Assembly: GCA_019419405.1 (NCBI GenBank)
Contig: DYAA01000062.1
Location: 1 to 17,587, forward strand
Source of the DNA: Collinsella sp.
GTDB lineage: Bacteria; Actinomycetota; Coriobacteriia; Coriobacteriales; Coriobacteriaceae
Direction: 5' to 3'
Length of the DNA: 17,587 nt
Made by a program: the position numbers and the translations under genes. The notes below the pieces were generated by a model, which made no database searches, was not told the origin of the DNA, and saw only the letters and a program-made list of their open reading frames with translations. Shown here piece after piece: positions 8,016 to 15,505 of the stretch (position 1 is its first letter; every line of letters starts with the position of its first letter).

Positions 8016-8145
8016 CGTCTGTCCGGGCGGAGGCATATAAGGTTCATCGCGAGTTCCGCACGCAAAGGAGGCCACTTAATGTGGCCTCCGTCTTGCGCAG
8101 GACTGTCCGAGCAGGGAACCTTATATGCCTCCGCCCGGACAGACG
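8016..8145 (-). repeat. Structured palindromic repeat, copy 2 (inverted relative to copy 1)
   Basis: Outer arms at 8016-8045 and 8116-8145 are perfectly complementary over 30 bases. Inside, reading the minus strand, are the left flank (8090-8115), the central hairpin (8067-8089) and the right flank (8046-8066), which match copy 1. The left flanks differ only at a short stretch (CTCTACAG versus CTCGGACAG), and the right flanks are identical. The arms share a CCGGGCGG block with copy 1 but otherwise differ, with matching changes on both sides. The outer arm ends 20 bp from the stop codon of the LTA-synthase-like gene, mirroring the position of copy 1 behind the surface operon. Confidence 0.85.
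8064..8089 (-). terminator. Probable terminator of the LTA-synthase-like gene (core hairpin of repeat copy 2)
   Basis: On the minus strand this is a 9-bp stem GGAGGCCAC/GTGGCCTCC with loop ATTAA followed by TTT. It lies about 76 bp past the stop codon. Compared with copy 1, the second stem base changed from A to G and its partner from T to C, so pairing is kept. Confidence 0.6.
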
Positions 8146-8165
8146 TTTCAGTTATGAGCGACCCG

Positions 8166-10466
8166 CTATTTGATCTTGGTCGTACCCGGCGCCAGGTTGG
8201 GGTCGGTCTCGTTGGCCTCGGTCTGGAAGTGCTTGGTGTACACGTTCTTGCCGTCGCGGAACATCTCGTAGTACTGCATCTTGGCGTAATCCTCGCGCGC
8301 CTTGGTGGCGGCTGCGGCAGCGGCGTCGTCACCGGTGACGTTGGAGGAGAGCGCCCAGCGCAGGCTGGCGTCCTCGTAGCCCACCGAGTTGATGGCGGGC
8401 AGCGACTCGCGCAATGTCATATGCGCCTTCTGGTAGTCGGTCAGCGGTGCGCCGATCAGCTGCATCAGCTGGGTGGACAGGTAGTTAATGGATAGGTCGT
8501 CAACCTCGCTCGTCTGGTCGCAACCGGCAACGTCATAGTTAGCCCAAATGATGTAGTCGGTCTGCCACAAGCGCTCCTGGTGGGTAGCATCGTCCTCGTC
8601 GGTAAACCACTTGTCATTGAACTTGGACGGGAAGAACGGCTGGTGGTCGCCCCAGAACACCACGACCACCTTACGGTCGAGCTTGCTCAGGGCGTTGAGG
8701 AAGTAGCGAAGCGCCTGGTCGGACTGCTCGATGCACGAGACATACTCGTCGACATCGGACAGCGTGCCGTCCTCGACGGTCTTGGCGTCCAAGTCGGTCG
8801 TGTCGATGTTCAGGTGCATCTGCTTGTCGACCGGCAGCAGACCCGTATCGTAGCCCGAGTGGTTCTGCATGGTCACGTCGAAGATAAACTGCGGGTCGGC
8901 GTTCTGGTCGAGCAGCTCAAGAATCTTGTCGTAGGTAGCCTGGTCGGTCACCATGCCGCGCAGGGTATCGGCGCCCTGGAAGTCGTTGATGGACAGGAAC
9001 TGGTCAAAGCCAAAGTCCTTGTAGACGTTCTCGCGGTTCCAGTTGGTCGCGTGGTTGGGGTGCATGGCCGTGGTGGAATAGCCGAGCGATTTGAACTGCT
9101 CTGCCAGGTTCCCGGTCGTCTCCATGTTGTAGATGGTGTAGGGGTACACGCCCGAGCCCAGGTTGGCCATGGAGTTGCCGGTCATAAACTCAAACTCGGT
9201 ATTGGCGGTACCGCCACCGTAGGCGCTCACGTAGAGCTTGCCGCGGCTGAGGCAGTTGGACAGGCTCTTAAAGTACTGCGGGCCTTCGTAGCCGGCGCGC
9301 ATGTTCTGGTAGATCGACAGATCCGAGAAGGTCTCGTTCATGATGGCGATGACCGTGGGCTTCTCGCTGTCGAACTGCTCCTTTGCGGCGGTGCGCTCGT
9401 CACTCTTGGCGGCATCGGACTTGTCGTAGGCCTTGGCGTACTTTTTGAGCGTGGCCTTGGCGTCGTCGACGGAGTAGTCGGCGGGTTTGGGCGGCTTGAT
9501 GGACTGCGCTGCGCTAATGAAAGCGGGCAGGTAGCCCTCGCGCCAGTAGCTCTCGAGCGGGCGCCAGGTGTAGACGGTGATGCCGAGGGTGTTGTAGTAG
9601 TCGATGAGCGTGACATGCGCGGTTACGCCGCCCAGGCACAGCACTGCCACGAGCAGGTTGGTGAGCAGCATGCGCTTGGCGTTGGCGGCACCCTTCTGAC
9701 GGTGCGGTGCCACCAGGCCGGCGTACTCGCACAGCAGCATGGCGATGGCGGTAAAGCCCATGGACAGCACGCAGAACAGCGAGATCGAGAAGGTGTAGCC
9801 GTTGCCGGCGACCGCGGCGGCGGTGGAGATGGCCGAAAGGTCGCCCGGCTGGATGGGCATGGATTTAAACGTGATGACGAAAAACTCGGCAATGCCTAGG
9901 ACAAAGAGGGCGAAGGCCAGGACCGCGGGAGCTGCGCCGTGGCGCTGGAATAGGAAGAACAAGCCGACCATGAGCACGGTGATAATGGCCCATTCGAGCA
10001 GAATGCACAGGGGGTAGACCCAGGTAAAGTCGTGGTTGGACGAGACCTCCATGCCCAGCAGCGCAAAGACGCCGGCGAGCAGTAGGCACAAGACGGCGGC
10101 GACGAGCGGTTTGCCCGCAAAGGCGCCGCGCAGGCGGGCGAGCTTGCCGGTGAGGGCGGGGGCATCGGGCGCGGCAAACGCAAAGACGCGCGGGGCGATA
10201 CGGTCGCGGGCGATGCTGGCCCAAGCGCAGCCGGTGAGGATGGCATTGGTCAGGATGAGCATCACAAAGGCGAGCGGCTCGTTTTGGGCGACGAGGCCAA
10301 TGGCGCCCCAAATGGTCAAAAAGAGCTGGAACAGGCCGAAGGCGACGCTCCATCCAAGAGCGCTTTTGGCAACGGTGCCCGACTGAGCGCGAATGGCCTT
10401 GGCCTCGCGCAAGACAAGGTAGACGGTCGCCGCAAGACCGACGAGCGAGATGGCGGCAGCGAACAT
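8166..10466 (-). CDS. LTA synthase / phosphoglycerol transferase family membrane sulfatase-fold protein
   Basis: This is a 766-residue membrane enzyme of the LtaS/MdoB type, which transfers glycerol-phosphate from phosphatidylglycerol onto a surface glycopolymer on the outer face of the membrane. The N-terminal half is hydrophobic with roughly nine predicted helices, ending near AVLCLGGVTAHVTLIDYYNT. The extracellular sulfatase-like domain follows. It shows IMNETFSDL with the likely metal-ligand Glu378, YGGGTANTEFEFMTG with the expected nucleophile Thr420, MHPNHATNWNRE, TMQNHSGYD, and FWGDHQPF with Asp607 and His608. Classical LtaS is about 650 residues with five helices, so this one has a longer membrane part. 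The start is the ATG at 10466, backed by GAGGAG 6-7 bases upstream; a GTG at 10481 in frame overlaps that site and is less likely. The tail after the catalytic domain is charged and lacks an anchor. It is transcribed alone, divergent from the nitroreductase gene. The exact polymer is unknown. Confidence 0.88.
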   Translation of the reverse strand: MFAAAISLVGLAATVYLVLREAKAIRAQSGTVAKSALGWSVAFGLFQLFLTIWGAIGLVAQNEPLAFVMLILTNAILTGCAWASIARDRIAPRVFAFAAPDAPALTGKLARLRGAFAGKPLVAAVLCLLLAGVFALLGMEVSSNHDFTWVYPLCILLEWAIITVLMVGLFFLFQRHGAAPAVLAFALFVLGIAEFFVITFKSMPIQPGDLSAISTAAAVAGNGYTFSISLFCVLSMGFTAIAMLLCEYAGLVAPHRQKGAANAKRMLLTNLLVAVLCLGGVTAHVTLIDYYNTLGITVYTWRPLESYWREGYLPAFISAAQSIKPPKPADYSVDDAKATLKKYAKAYDKSDAAKSDERTAAKEQFDSEKPTVIAIMNETFSDLSIYQNMRAGYEGPQYFKSLSNCLSRGKLYVSAYGGGTANTEFEFMTGNSMANLGSGVYPYTIYNMETTGNLAEQFKSLGYSTTAMHPNHATNWNRENVYKDFGFDQFLSINDFQGADTLRGMVTDQATYDKILELLDQNADPQFIFDVTMQNHSGYDTGLLPVDKQMHLNIDTTDLDAKTVEDGTLSDVDEYVSCIEQSDQALRYFLNALSKLDRKVVVVFWGDHQPFFPSKFNDKWFTDEDDATHQERLWQTDYIIWANYDVAGCDQTSEVDDLSINYLSTQLMQLIGAPLTDYQKAHMTLRESLPAINSVGYEDASLRWALSSNVTGDDAAAAAATKAREDYAKMQYYEMFRDGKNVYTKHFQTEANETDPNLAPGTTKIK

Positions 10467-10679
10467 GCTGAGACTCCTCACAAACTAAAACCTACGAAAG
10501 CGGGGGTTTACCCGATTGTTACCAAGATATGCGCTGCATTTGGTGACTGCGCACAACAACCAGCCATAATAACGCGCGTGCGTGGCGGTGTTGCGCAATG
10601 TAGCGGCGACCTGCGCGATAATGGACGGGAATTACACGGAAACGTAAAGGCTTCTTAAAGAAATGGCGAGGGTAGGGCG
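10467..10679. promoter_or_regulatory. Divergent intergenic region with probable promoters
   Basis: About 210 bp separates two genes transcribed away from each other, so promoters for both must lie here. For the plus strand, TTGGTG at 10540-10545 and CATAAT at 10565-10570 are possible but with a 19-bp spacer; GATAAT at 10617-10622 is another possible -10. The minus-strand promoter is not clear. GGGTTTACCC at 10505-10514 is a small perfect palindrome that could be an operator. None of these is strong. Confidence 0.3.
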
Positions 10680-11552
10680 ATGAGCGAGCAGGTTTGCAAG
10701 GCGGACATGGGTAGCGACGGAGCTGCGGTCGTGGATACATACGGCTATCCGGTCGAGACTACGGGCAACGCGGTGCTGGACATCTTGGAGCATCGCTCGT
10801 CTACGCGTGCCTTCGCGCGTGATGACGATGACCGTCCCGTTGCGGTGACCGACGAACAGCGGGCGGCGATTCTGCATGCGGCGAGCCGTGCGCCGTCGGC
10901 AGGCGCCATGATGATGTATTCCATCGTGAGCATTCGTGAGCAGGCCACATTGGACCGCCTGGCCGACCTGTGCGATCATCAGCCCATGATCGCCAAGGCG
11001 CCCTGGGCACTCATATTTGTAGTCGACTATGCCAAGTGGATCGATCTGTTTGAGCATGTGGGTTGCTTTGAGCCCGAGTTTGTCGAGCGCACGGGCAAGT
11101 CGCCCCGTCGTGCGCCGGGCCTGGGCGACTTTGCCATCGCGGCCCAGGACGCCGTGATCGCTGCGCAAAACGCCGTGGTTGCCGCCGAGGCCTTGGGGCT
11201 GGGGAGCTGCTACATCGGTGATATTGTCGAGAATGCCGAGGAAGTCGCCGAGCTGCTCGATCTGCCGCCCTATAGCATGCCGCTGTCGATGCTCATCATC
11301 GGCACGCCCCGCAAGGAGCGTCCGGCTATTGCGCATCCCGTGGTGAACCTGGTGCACGAGGAACGCTACTGCCGTGCGGATGCCGCGACCATGGACGCGC
11401 AGGTGGCCGAGATGGACAAGATGTTTCGCCCGCATGCCCGCGAGGTGGGCGAGCGCGTGGTGGATATCTACACACGCAAGCACACCAGTCCCTTTATGGC
11501 CGAGATGAGCCGCTCCATGGAGTGGTGGTTCAAAAACTGGCTCGGAAAATGA
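10680..11552 (+). CDS. Nitroreductase family protein (FMN-dependent oxidoreductase)
   Basis: A 290-residue soluble flavoprotein of the nitroreductase superfamily, which uses NAD(P)H through bound FMN to reduce nitro compounds, quinones or similar electron acceptors. Family marks are HRSSTRAF at 38-45 (phosphate and flavin contact), ASRAPSAGAMMMY at 68-80 (active-site loop), QNAVVAAEALGLGSCYIGDI (the G-S-C/x-Y-I-G-D flavin-binding block) and SMLIIGTPRKERP. The length is somewhat above the usual 200-250 residues because of an N-terminal extension of about 28 residues and a C-terminal helical tail after the VHEERY motif. The tail is rich in basic and aromatic residues (MEWWFKNW). The start ATG is preceded by GAGGGTAGGG at a fitting distance. 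It is probably monocistronic; its partner substrate cannot be told from context. Confidence 0.87.
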   Translation: MSEQVCKADMGSDGAAVVDTYGYPVETTGNAVLDILEHRSSTRAFARDDDDRPVAVTDEQRAAILHAASRAPSAGAMMMYSIVSIREQATLDRLADLCDHQPMIAKAPWALIFVVDYAKWIDLFEHVGCFEPEFVERTGKSPRRAPGLGDFAIAAQDAVIAAQNAVVAAEALGLGSCYIGDIVENAEEVAELLDLPPYSMPLSMLIIGTPRKERPAIAHPVVNLVHEERYCRADAATMDAQVAEMDKMFRPHAREVGERVVDIYTRKHTSPFMAEMSRSMEWWFKNWLGK

Positions 11553-11554
11553 CG

Positions 11555-11587
11555 AATGCGACAAGGGGACTGTCCCTTTGTCACATT
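11555..11587. repeat. Hairpin of the GACAAGGGGAC/GTCCCTTTGTC type
   Basis: Two 16-nt arms, 11555-11570 and 11572-11587, are complementary at 14 positions around a single central T. It begins 2 bp after the nitroreductase stop codon. No T-run follows, so it is not a classical intrinsic terminator. The right arm (GTCCCTTTGTC) resembles the right arm of the kup terminator at 13829-13839. A second small GGCC/GGCC hairpin lies at 11603-11614, followed by an AT-rich stretch. The other bases up to the kup promoter show nothing recognisable. Confidence 0.6.
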
Positions 11588-11670
11588 CCATATCGCCGCG
11601 GTGGCCTAAAGGCCGCATAAATGTTTATTTAGCTGGGAAAACAGTACCATTCAAACATGGGCTGATTACC

Positions 11671-11676
11671 TATAAT
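11671..11676 (+). promoter_or_regulatory. Probable -10 box of the kup promoter
   Basis: A perfect TATAAT lies 35 bp before the kup start codon. No good -35 box is seen at the normal distance (the sequence around 11648-11654 is CATTCAA). The short leader leaves no room for a c-di-AMP riboswitch of the ydaO type, which controls kup genes in some Firmicutes. Confidence 0.55.
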
Positions 11677-11711
11677 CCCGTCGAACGTTAAAATTGGGAG
11701 GAAACTGGCTT

Positions 11712-13739
11712 ATGGAACAAAAGGCAAAGGAAGTAGCCTCGCACGCTGCGATTCCTGTGAGCATCTCGGCGATGCTCGTCACGCTGGGCGTGGTGTACGG
11801 CGATATCGGCACCAGCCCCATGTATGTAACCAAGGCGCTCGTTGCCGGCAACGGCGGCATCGGAAGCGTCACGCAGGAGTTCGTGCTCGGCGCGCTCTCC
11901 CTTGTCGTGTGGACGGTCACGCTGCTGACGACCGTCAAGTACGTGCTGATCTCGCTGCGCGCCGACAACCACGGCGAGGGCGGCATCTTTGCCCTGTACA
12001 GCCTGGTCAAGCGCTGCGGCAAGTGGCTTATCATCCCCGCCATGCTGGGCGGCGCGGCACTGCTCGCCGACGGCATCCTCACGCCTGCCGTTACCGTGAC
12101 CACGGCCATCGAGGGCCTGCGCACCATTCCGGCGGTTCACGCCGTGCTCGGTGACGACCAGGGCCGCGTTGTCGCCATCACGCTCGCCATCATCATCGCG
12201 CTCTTCTTGGTGCAGCGCATCGGCACGGCCAAGATTGGCCACGCCTTTGGCCCCATCATGACGCTGTGGTTTTTGTTCCTGGGCGGTACGGGTCTGTTCT
12301 TTGTGTTCCAGTATCCCGCGGTGCTTTTGTGCCTCAACCCGCTGCGTGGCATCGGCTTTTTGCTGAGCCCCAACAACCATGCGGGCATCATGATCTTGGG
12401 CAGCTGCTTCCTGGCCACCACCGGTGCCGAGGCGCTCTATTCCGACATGGGCCATGTGGGCCGCGGCAACATCTACGCCACCTGGCCGTTTGTTAAGTGC
12501 TGCCTGCTGCTGTCCTACATGGGCCAGGGCGCGTGGCTTATCAACAACGCCGGCAACCCGGAGCTCATGGGCATCGCCGACCTCAACCCCTTCTACCAGA
12601 TGCTCACCCCGGGCCTGCGTCCCTTTGCCGTCGGCCTTTCCACCGTCGCGGCCATCATCGCTTCGCAGGCACTCATCACCGGCGCATTCTCGCTGGTGTC
12701 CGAGGCCAGCCGCCTGGACCTCATGCCGCATATGCAGGTCTTCTATCCTGCCGAGACCAAGGGCCAGCTCTACATCCCCATGGTCAACAACGTCATGCTC
12801 GTGGGCTGCGTCATCGTGGTGCTGTTGTTCCAGAACTCGGCGCACATGGAGGCTGCGTACGGCTTGGCTATTACCCTGACCATGATGTGCACGACGCTGC
12901 TGCTCTTCTTCTATCTGCACGTGGAGCGCAAGCTCAAGATCGCGCCGTGGATCTTTGCCGTCTTCTTCCTCATGCTCGAGGGTTTCTTCTTTGTGAGCTC
13001 GCTCACCAAGTTCTTCCACGGTGGCTATTTCACCATCCTCATGGCCGCGCTCATCATGGGAATCATGGTGTGCTGGTACAACGGTACGGCTGTTGAGCAG
13101 CGCCAGTTTACGCTGCTGCCGCTGCGCAGCTACCTGCCGCAGCTCAAGCGCCTGCGCGACGACGATCGCTACGAGCTTATGAGTGACAACATCGTGTACC
13201 TGACCAAGGACACCAATACCGACTACATCGACCGCGATATCGTCTACTCGATCTTGGACAAGCACCCCAAGCGCGCTCGCGCCTGGTGGTTCGTGAATGT
13301 CGAGACCATGGAGGAGCCGCATACCTTTGCCTACTCGGTCGAGACGTTCGGCACCGACTACGTGTTCCGCGTGCATCTGTATCTGGGCTACAAGATCAAC
13401 CAGCGCGTCAATGCCTATCTGCGTCAGGTCGTTCAGGACCTGGCTGCCACTGGCGAGCTGCCGGCGCAGACGCATGACTACTCGGTCTACAAGGATCCGG
13501 GCAACATCGGTACGTTCAAGTTTGTCCTGATTCGTAAGCTTCTGGCGCCTGAAAGCGATGTGGAGCCGAGCGAGCGTACGGCCATCACGCTCAAGTACAT
13601 CATCCGCCGCGCCGCCGGCACGCCTGCGCGTTGGTATGGCCTGGAGAACTCCAACGTGAGCTTTGAGTACGTGCCGCTGTTCACCAAGTTCAAGGCCGTG
13701 AACAAGATGCAGCGCCTGGCCCCCAACGAGCGCCCGTAG
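11712..13739 (+). CDS. kup: Kup-family potassium uptake protein
   Basis: A 675-residue inner-membrane transporter of the KUP/HAK/KT family, which takes up potassium, probably with protons. The first helix carries the family signature VYGDIGTSPMYV (G30-D31 onward; KUP proteins usually read GDIGTSPLY). LRADNHGEGGIFALYSL follows in the next loop, also a family hallmark. About 12 membrane helices extend to near residue 460. A cytosolic C-terminal domain of about 200 residues follows, including DTDYIDRDIVYSILDKHPKRARAWWFVNVET-like sequence and FVLIRKLLAPES. Length is normal for the family (E. coli Kup has 622). The start ATG at 11712 has GGGAGGA at 11696-11702; an in-frame TTG at 11694 lies before this site and is unlikely. 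The gene sits just upstream of a KdpD/KdpE-type pair, suggesting shared potassium regulation, although a strong terminator separates them. Confidence 0.93.
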   Translation: MEQKAKEVASHAAIPVSISAMLVTLGVVYGDIGTSPMYVTKALVAGNGGIGSVTQEFVLGALSLVVWTVTLLTTVKYVLISLRADNHGEGGIFALYSLVKRCGKWLIIPAMLGGAALLADGILTPAVTVTTAIEGLRTIPAVHAVLGDDQGRVVAITLAIIIALFLVQRIGTAKIGHAFGPIMTLWFLFLGGTGLFFVFQYPAVLLCLNPLRGIGFLLSPNNHAGIMILGSCFLATTGAEALYSDMGHVGRGNIYATWPFVKCCLLLSYMGQGAWLINNAGNPELMGIADLNPFYQMLTPGLRPFAVGLSTVAAIIASQALITGAFSLVSEASRLDLMPHMQVFYPAETKGQLYIPMVNNVMLVGCVIVVLLFQNSAHMEAAYGLAITLTMMCTTLLLFFYLHVERKLKIAPWIFAVFFLMLEGFFFVSSLTKFFHGGYFTILMAALIMGIMVCWYNGTAVEQRQFTLLPLRSYLPQLKRLRDDDRYELMSDNIVYLTKDTNTDYIDRDIVYSILDKHPKRARAWWFVNVETMEEPHTFAYSVETFGTDYVFRVHLYLGYKINQRVNAYLRQVVQDLAATGELPAQTHDYSVYKDPGNIGTFKFVLIRKLLAPESDVEPSERTAITLKYIIRRAAGTPARWYGLENSNVSFEYVPLFTKFKAVNKMQRLAPNERP

Positions 13740-13811
13740 TCGACACCTGCTGTTTGTCTAGCGACCGCGGGCTGCAAAGGCTATACACTTGAAACCACCA
13801 CAAGGAGGCCA

Positions 13812-13856
13812 CCACCACAAAGGTGCCTGTCCCCTTTGTGGTGGTTTTTGTTTTTG
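13812..13856 (+). terminator. Intrinsic terminator after kup
   Basis: A perfect 12-bp stem (CCACCACAAAGG at 13812-13823 and CCTTTGTGGTGG at 13833-13844) with a 9-nt loop is followed by a T-rich tract TTTTTGTTTTTG. It lies about 70 bp after the kup stop. The ACCACCACAA segment is also present just upstream at 13795-13804 as a direct repeat, with an AGGAGG between the two that has no start codon near it. The right arm resembles the hairpin at 11572-11582. Confidence 0.85.
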
Positions 13857-13875
13857 AGAGAGGGGCGGTGCGCTG

Positions 13876-15501
13876 ATGGACGTCCATACGGACGGCGATA
13901 TTGCCGAGAACTTTTGGTGGCGGCGCACGACGCTGACGCGTCGCAGCCCTCTGTATGACGCCTGCGTATCAGCGGGGCTGCTGGTCGCGGCGACGATTGT
14001 GGGCGCGCTGCTCGACCGTCCGGGTCTCGCGCCGAGCATCATGATCGTCTATGTGTTTGCCGTGCAGCTGTGCGCATTCTTTACCTGGAGCCGCCTGTAT
14101 TGCCTGCTGAGCTCGGCTGCCGCCGTGGCGCTCTACAACTATTTGTTTGTCGACCCGCGCTACTCGCTGTCGCTCATCGACCGCGTCTATCCCGGCATGT
14201 TCTTTATCATGTTTGTGGTCTCGCTCGTGTCGAGCTCGATTGCGCTGGCCCTGCGCCGCGCCTTGGCGCAGGCTGCCGCCAGCGACCGTCGCACGCAGAT
14301 GGTGCTCGAGACCAACCGCATGCTGCAGCGGTGCGGCGATCAGCAACAGATTGTGCATGCTATGGCAACGCAACTGGCGCGTCTTTCGGACCGTCCGGTC
14401 GTGTGGTATAGCGCCGATGCCGACGACGATGACCTGCTGCCGCGCACGATGTACACGGCCGTGGGCGATGCCGCGCCGGTGCACGAGCTGGCGCCGCAGA
14501 TGCCGCCACGGCTCTCGTCATCCGCCTATGTGGGAACGCCGCTCGATGCCACCTATGGCGGCTCGGCGTTCTTTGGCATATACCTGACCGTGCACTCGGG
14601 CGACACCATGGTGCGCGCGGGTGATCCCGACTCGGTGGTGGGGGTGCTCGCCATTGTCGCCGAGCCCGATGCGCTGACGCCCGAGGAGCGGACGCTTGCC
14701 GATGCCATCGTGAGCGAAGGCGAGCTGGCACTCGATCGCGCCCGCGCCATGGAGGCCCGCGAGGAGGCGGCGGTGCTCGCCAAAAACGAGCAGCTGCGCG
14801 CCAACCTGCTGCGCTCCATCTCGCACGACCTGCGCACGCCGCTCACCAGTATTTCGGGCAATGCCGATGTGCTGCTCGACCAGGGCTCGACCGGCACCGC
14901 CGTGCTCGATAGCCAGACGCGCCGCGGCATGCTTCTGTCCATTCGCTCGGATGCGCAATGGCTCAACGCCACCGTCGAGAACCTGCTCGCCATCACCAAG
15001 CTCGAGGGCGGCGGTATGCGCCTGTCGACCACGCTCGAGCTCATGGACGATATCGTCGAGGAGGCGCTGCGCCACGTGAACCCTGCCGTGCGCGAGCACG
15101 ACCTTAAGGTGGTGGCGTGCGATGAGCCGGCGCTCGTCAACGTCGATGCGCGCCTGATGGTGCAGCTGGTGGTCAATCTGGTGAACAACGCCATCACCTA
15201 TACGCCCACAGGCTCGCATATCGTGATCTCGATTAGCGTCGACGATGGTCGCGTGGCGTGCTCGGTGGCCGATGATGGTCCGGGTATCGCACCCGAGGAT
15301 CGCGAGCGGATCTTTGAGTCGTTCTATACCGCCAACCATGGTCTGGCCGACAGCCACCGCAGCGTGGGCCTGGGTCTTTCGCTCTGCCGTTCCATTGCGT
15401 TGGCGCATGGCGGTAGCATAGAGGTTGCCGCGGCGGACCCGCACGGTTCGGTCTTTACGATTGAGCTTCCCGCCGCCGACGTTTCGTTTGATAAGGAGTA
15501 G
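13876..15501 (+). CDS. KdpD-type sensor histidine kinase lacking the N-terminal KdpD domain
   Basis: A 541-residue membrane sensor kinase that autophosphorylates on His and passes the phosphate to the response regulator encoded next. Four helices between about residues 28 and 125, with LYNYLFVDPRYSLSL between helices 3 and 4, are the DUF4118 membrane module of KdpD. A GAF-like stretch follows (about 150-290). The kinase core then shows RSISHDLRTPLTSISG with His317, NLVNNAITYTP with Asn437 and Asn438, VADDGPGI with G468 and G470, and GLGLSLCRSIA from G498. E. coli KdpD has nearly 900 residues because an ATP-binding KdpD domain and a UspA-like domain precede the helices. Both are missing here, so stimulus sensing must rely on the membrane and GAF-like parts. 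The ATG has a GAGAGGGG site upstream. It shares an operon with the regulator (4-bp gap). Confidence 0.85.
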   Translation: MDVHTDGDIAENFWWRRTTLTRRSPLYDACVSAGLLVAATIVGALLDRPGLAPSIMIVYVFAVQLCAFFTWSRLYCLLSSAAAVALYNYLFVDPRYSLSLIDRVYPGMFFIMFVVSLVSSSIALALRRALAQAAASDRRTQMVLETNRMLQRCGDQQQIVHAMATQLARLSDRPVVWYSADADDDDLLPRTMYTAVGDAAPVHELAPQMPPRLSSSAYVGTPLDATYGGSAFFGIYLTVHSGDTMVRAGDPDSVVGVLAIVAEPDALTPEERTLADAIVSEGELALDRARAMEAREEAAVLAKNEQLRANLLRSISHDLRTPLTSISGNADVLLDQGSTGTAVLDSQTRRGMLLSIRSDAQWLNATVENLLAITKLEGGGMRLSTTLELMDDIVEEALRHVNPAVREHDLKVVACDEPALVNVDARLMVQLVVNLVNNAITYTPTGSHIVISISVDDGRVACSVADDGPGIAPEDRERIFESFYTANHGLADSHRSVGLGLSLCRSIALAHGGSIEVAAADPHGSVFTIELPAADVSFDKE

Positions 15502-15505
15502 CGCT

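Noticed and set aside
7482..8145. Insertion sequence with terminal inverted repeats
   Set aside because: The inverted copies could look like IS ends, but no transposase frame lies between them, no target-site duplication is visible at the outer borders, and each copy is itself a complete hairpin.
8580..9899. Long plus-strand open frame (439 codons) opposite the LTA-synthase-like gene
   Set aside because: It is a shadow of a GC-rich gene. The opposite frame carries all catalytic motifs of the family and a good ribosome-binding site, and this one has valine/glycine-rich composition without domains.
11553..11711. c-di-AMP (ydaO-type) riboswitch upstream of kup
   Set aside because: A TATAAT box sits 35 bp before the start codon, which leaves no room for a riboswitch in the leader, and no ydaO-like helices are seen.
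11688..13475. Long minus-strand open frame (595 codons) opposite kup
   Set aside because: The plus strand encodes a full-length Kup protein. The minus frame is rich in His, Gln, Glu and Arg, as expected from antisense of a GC-rich membrane protein gene.
15425..15505. Extended N-terminus of the KdpE-type regulator starting at ATG 15425
   Set aside because: It would overlap the kinase gene by 77 bp and add 27 Arg/Pro-rich residues that are not part of receiver domains. The GTG at 15506 has an AAGGAG at ideal distance.
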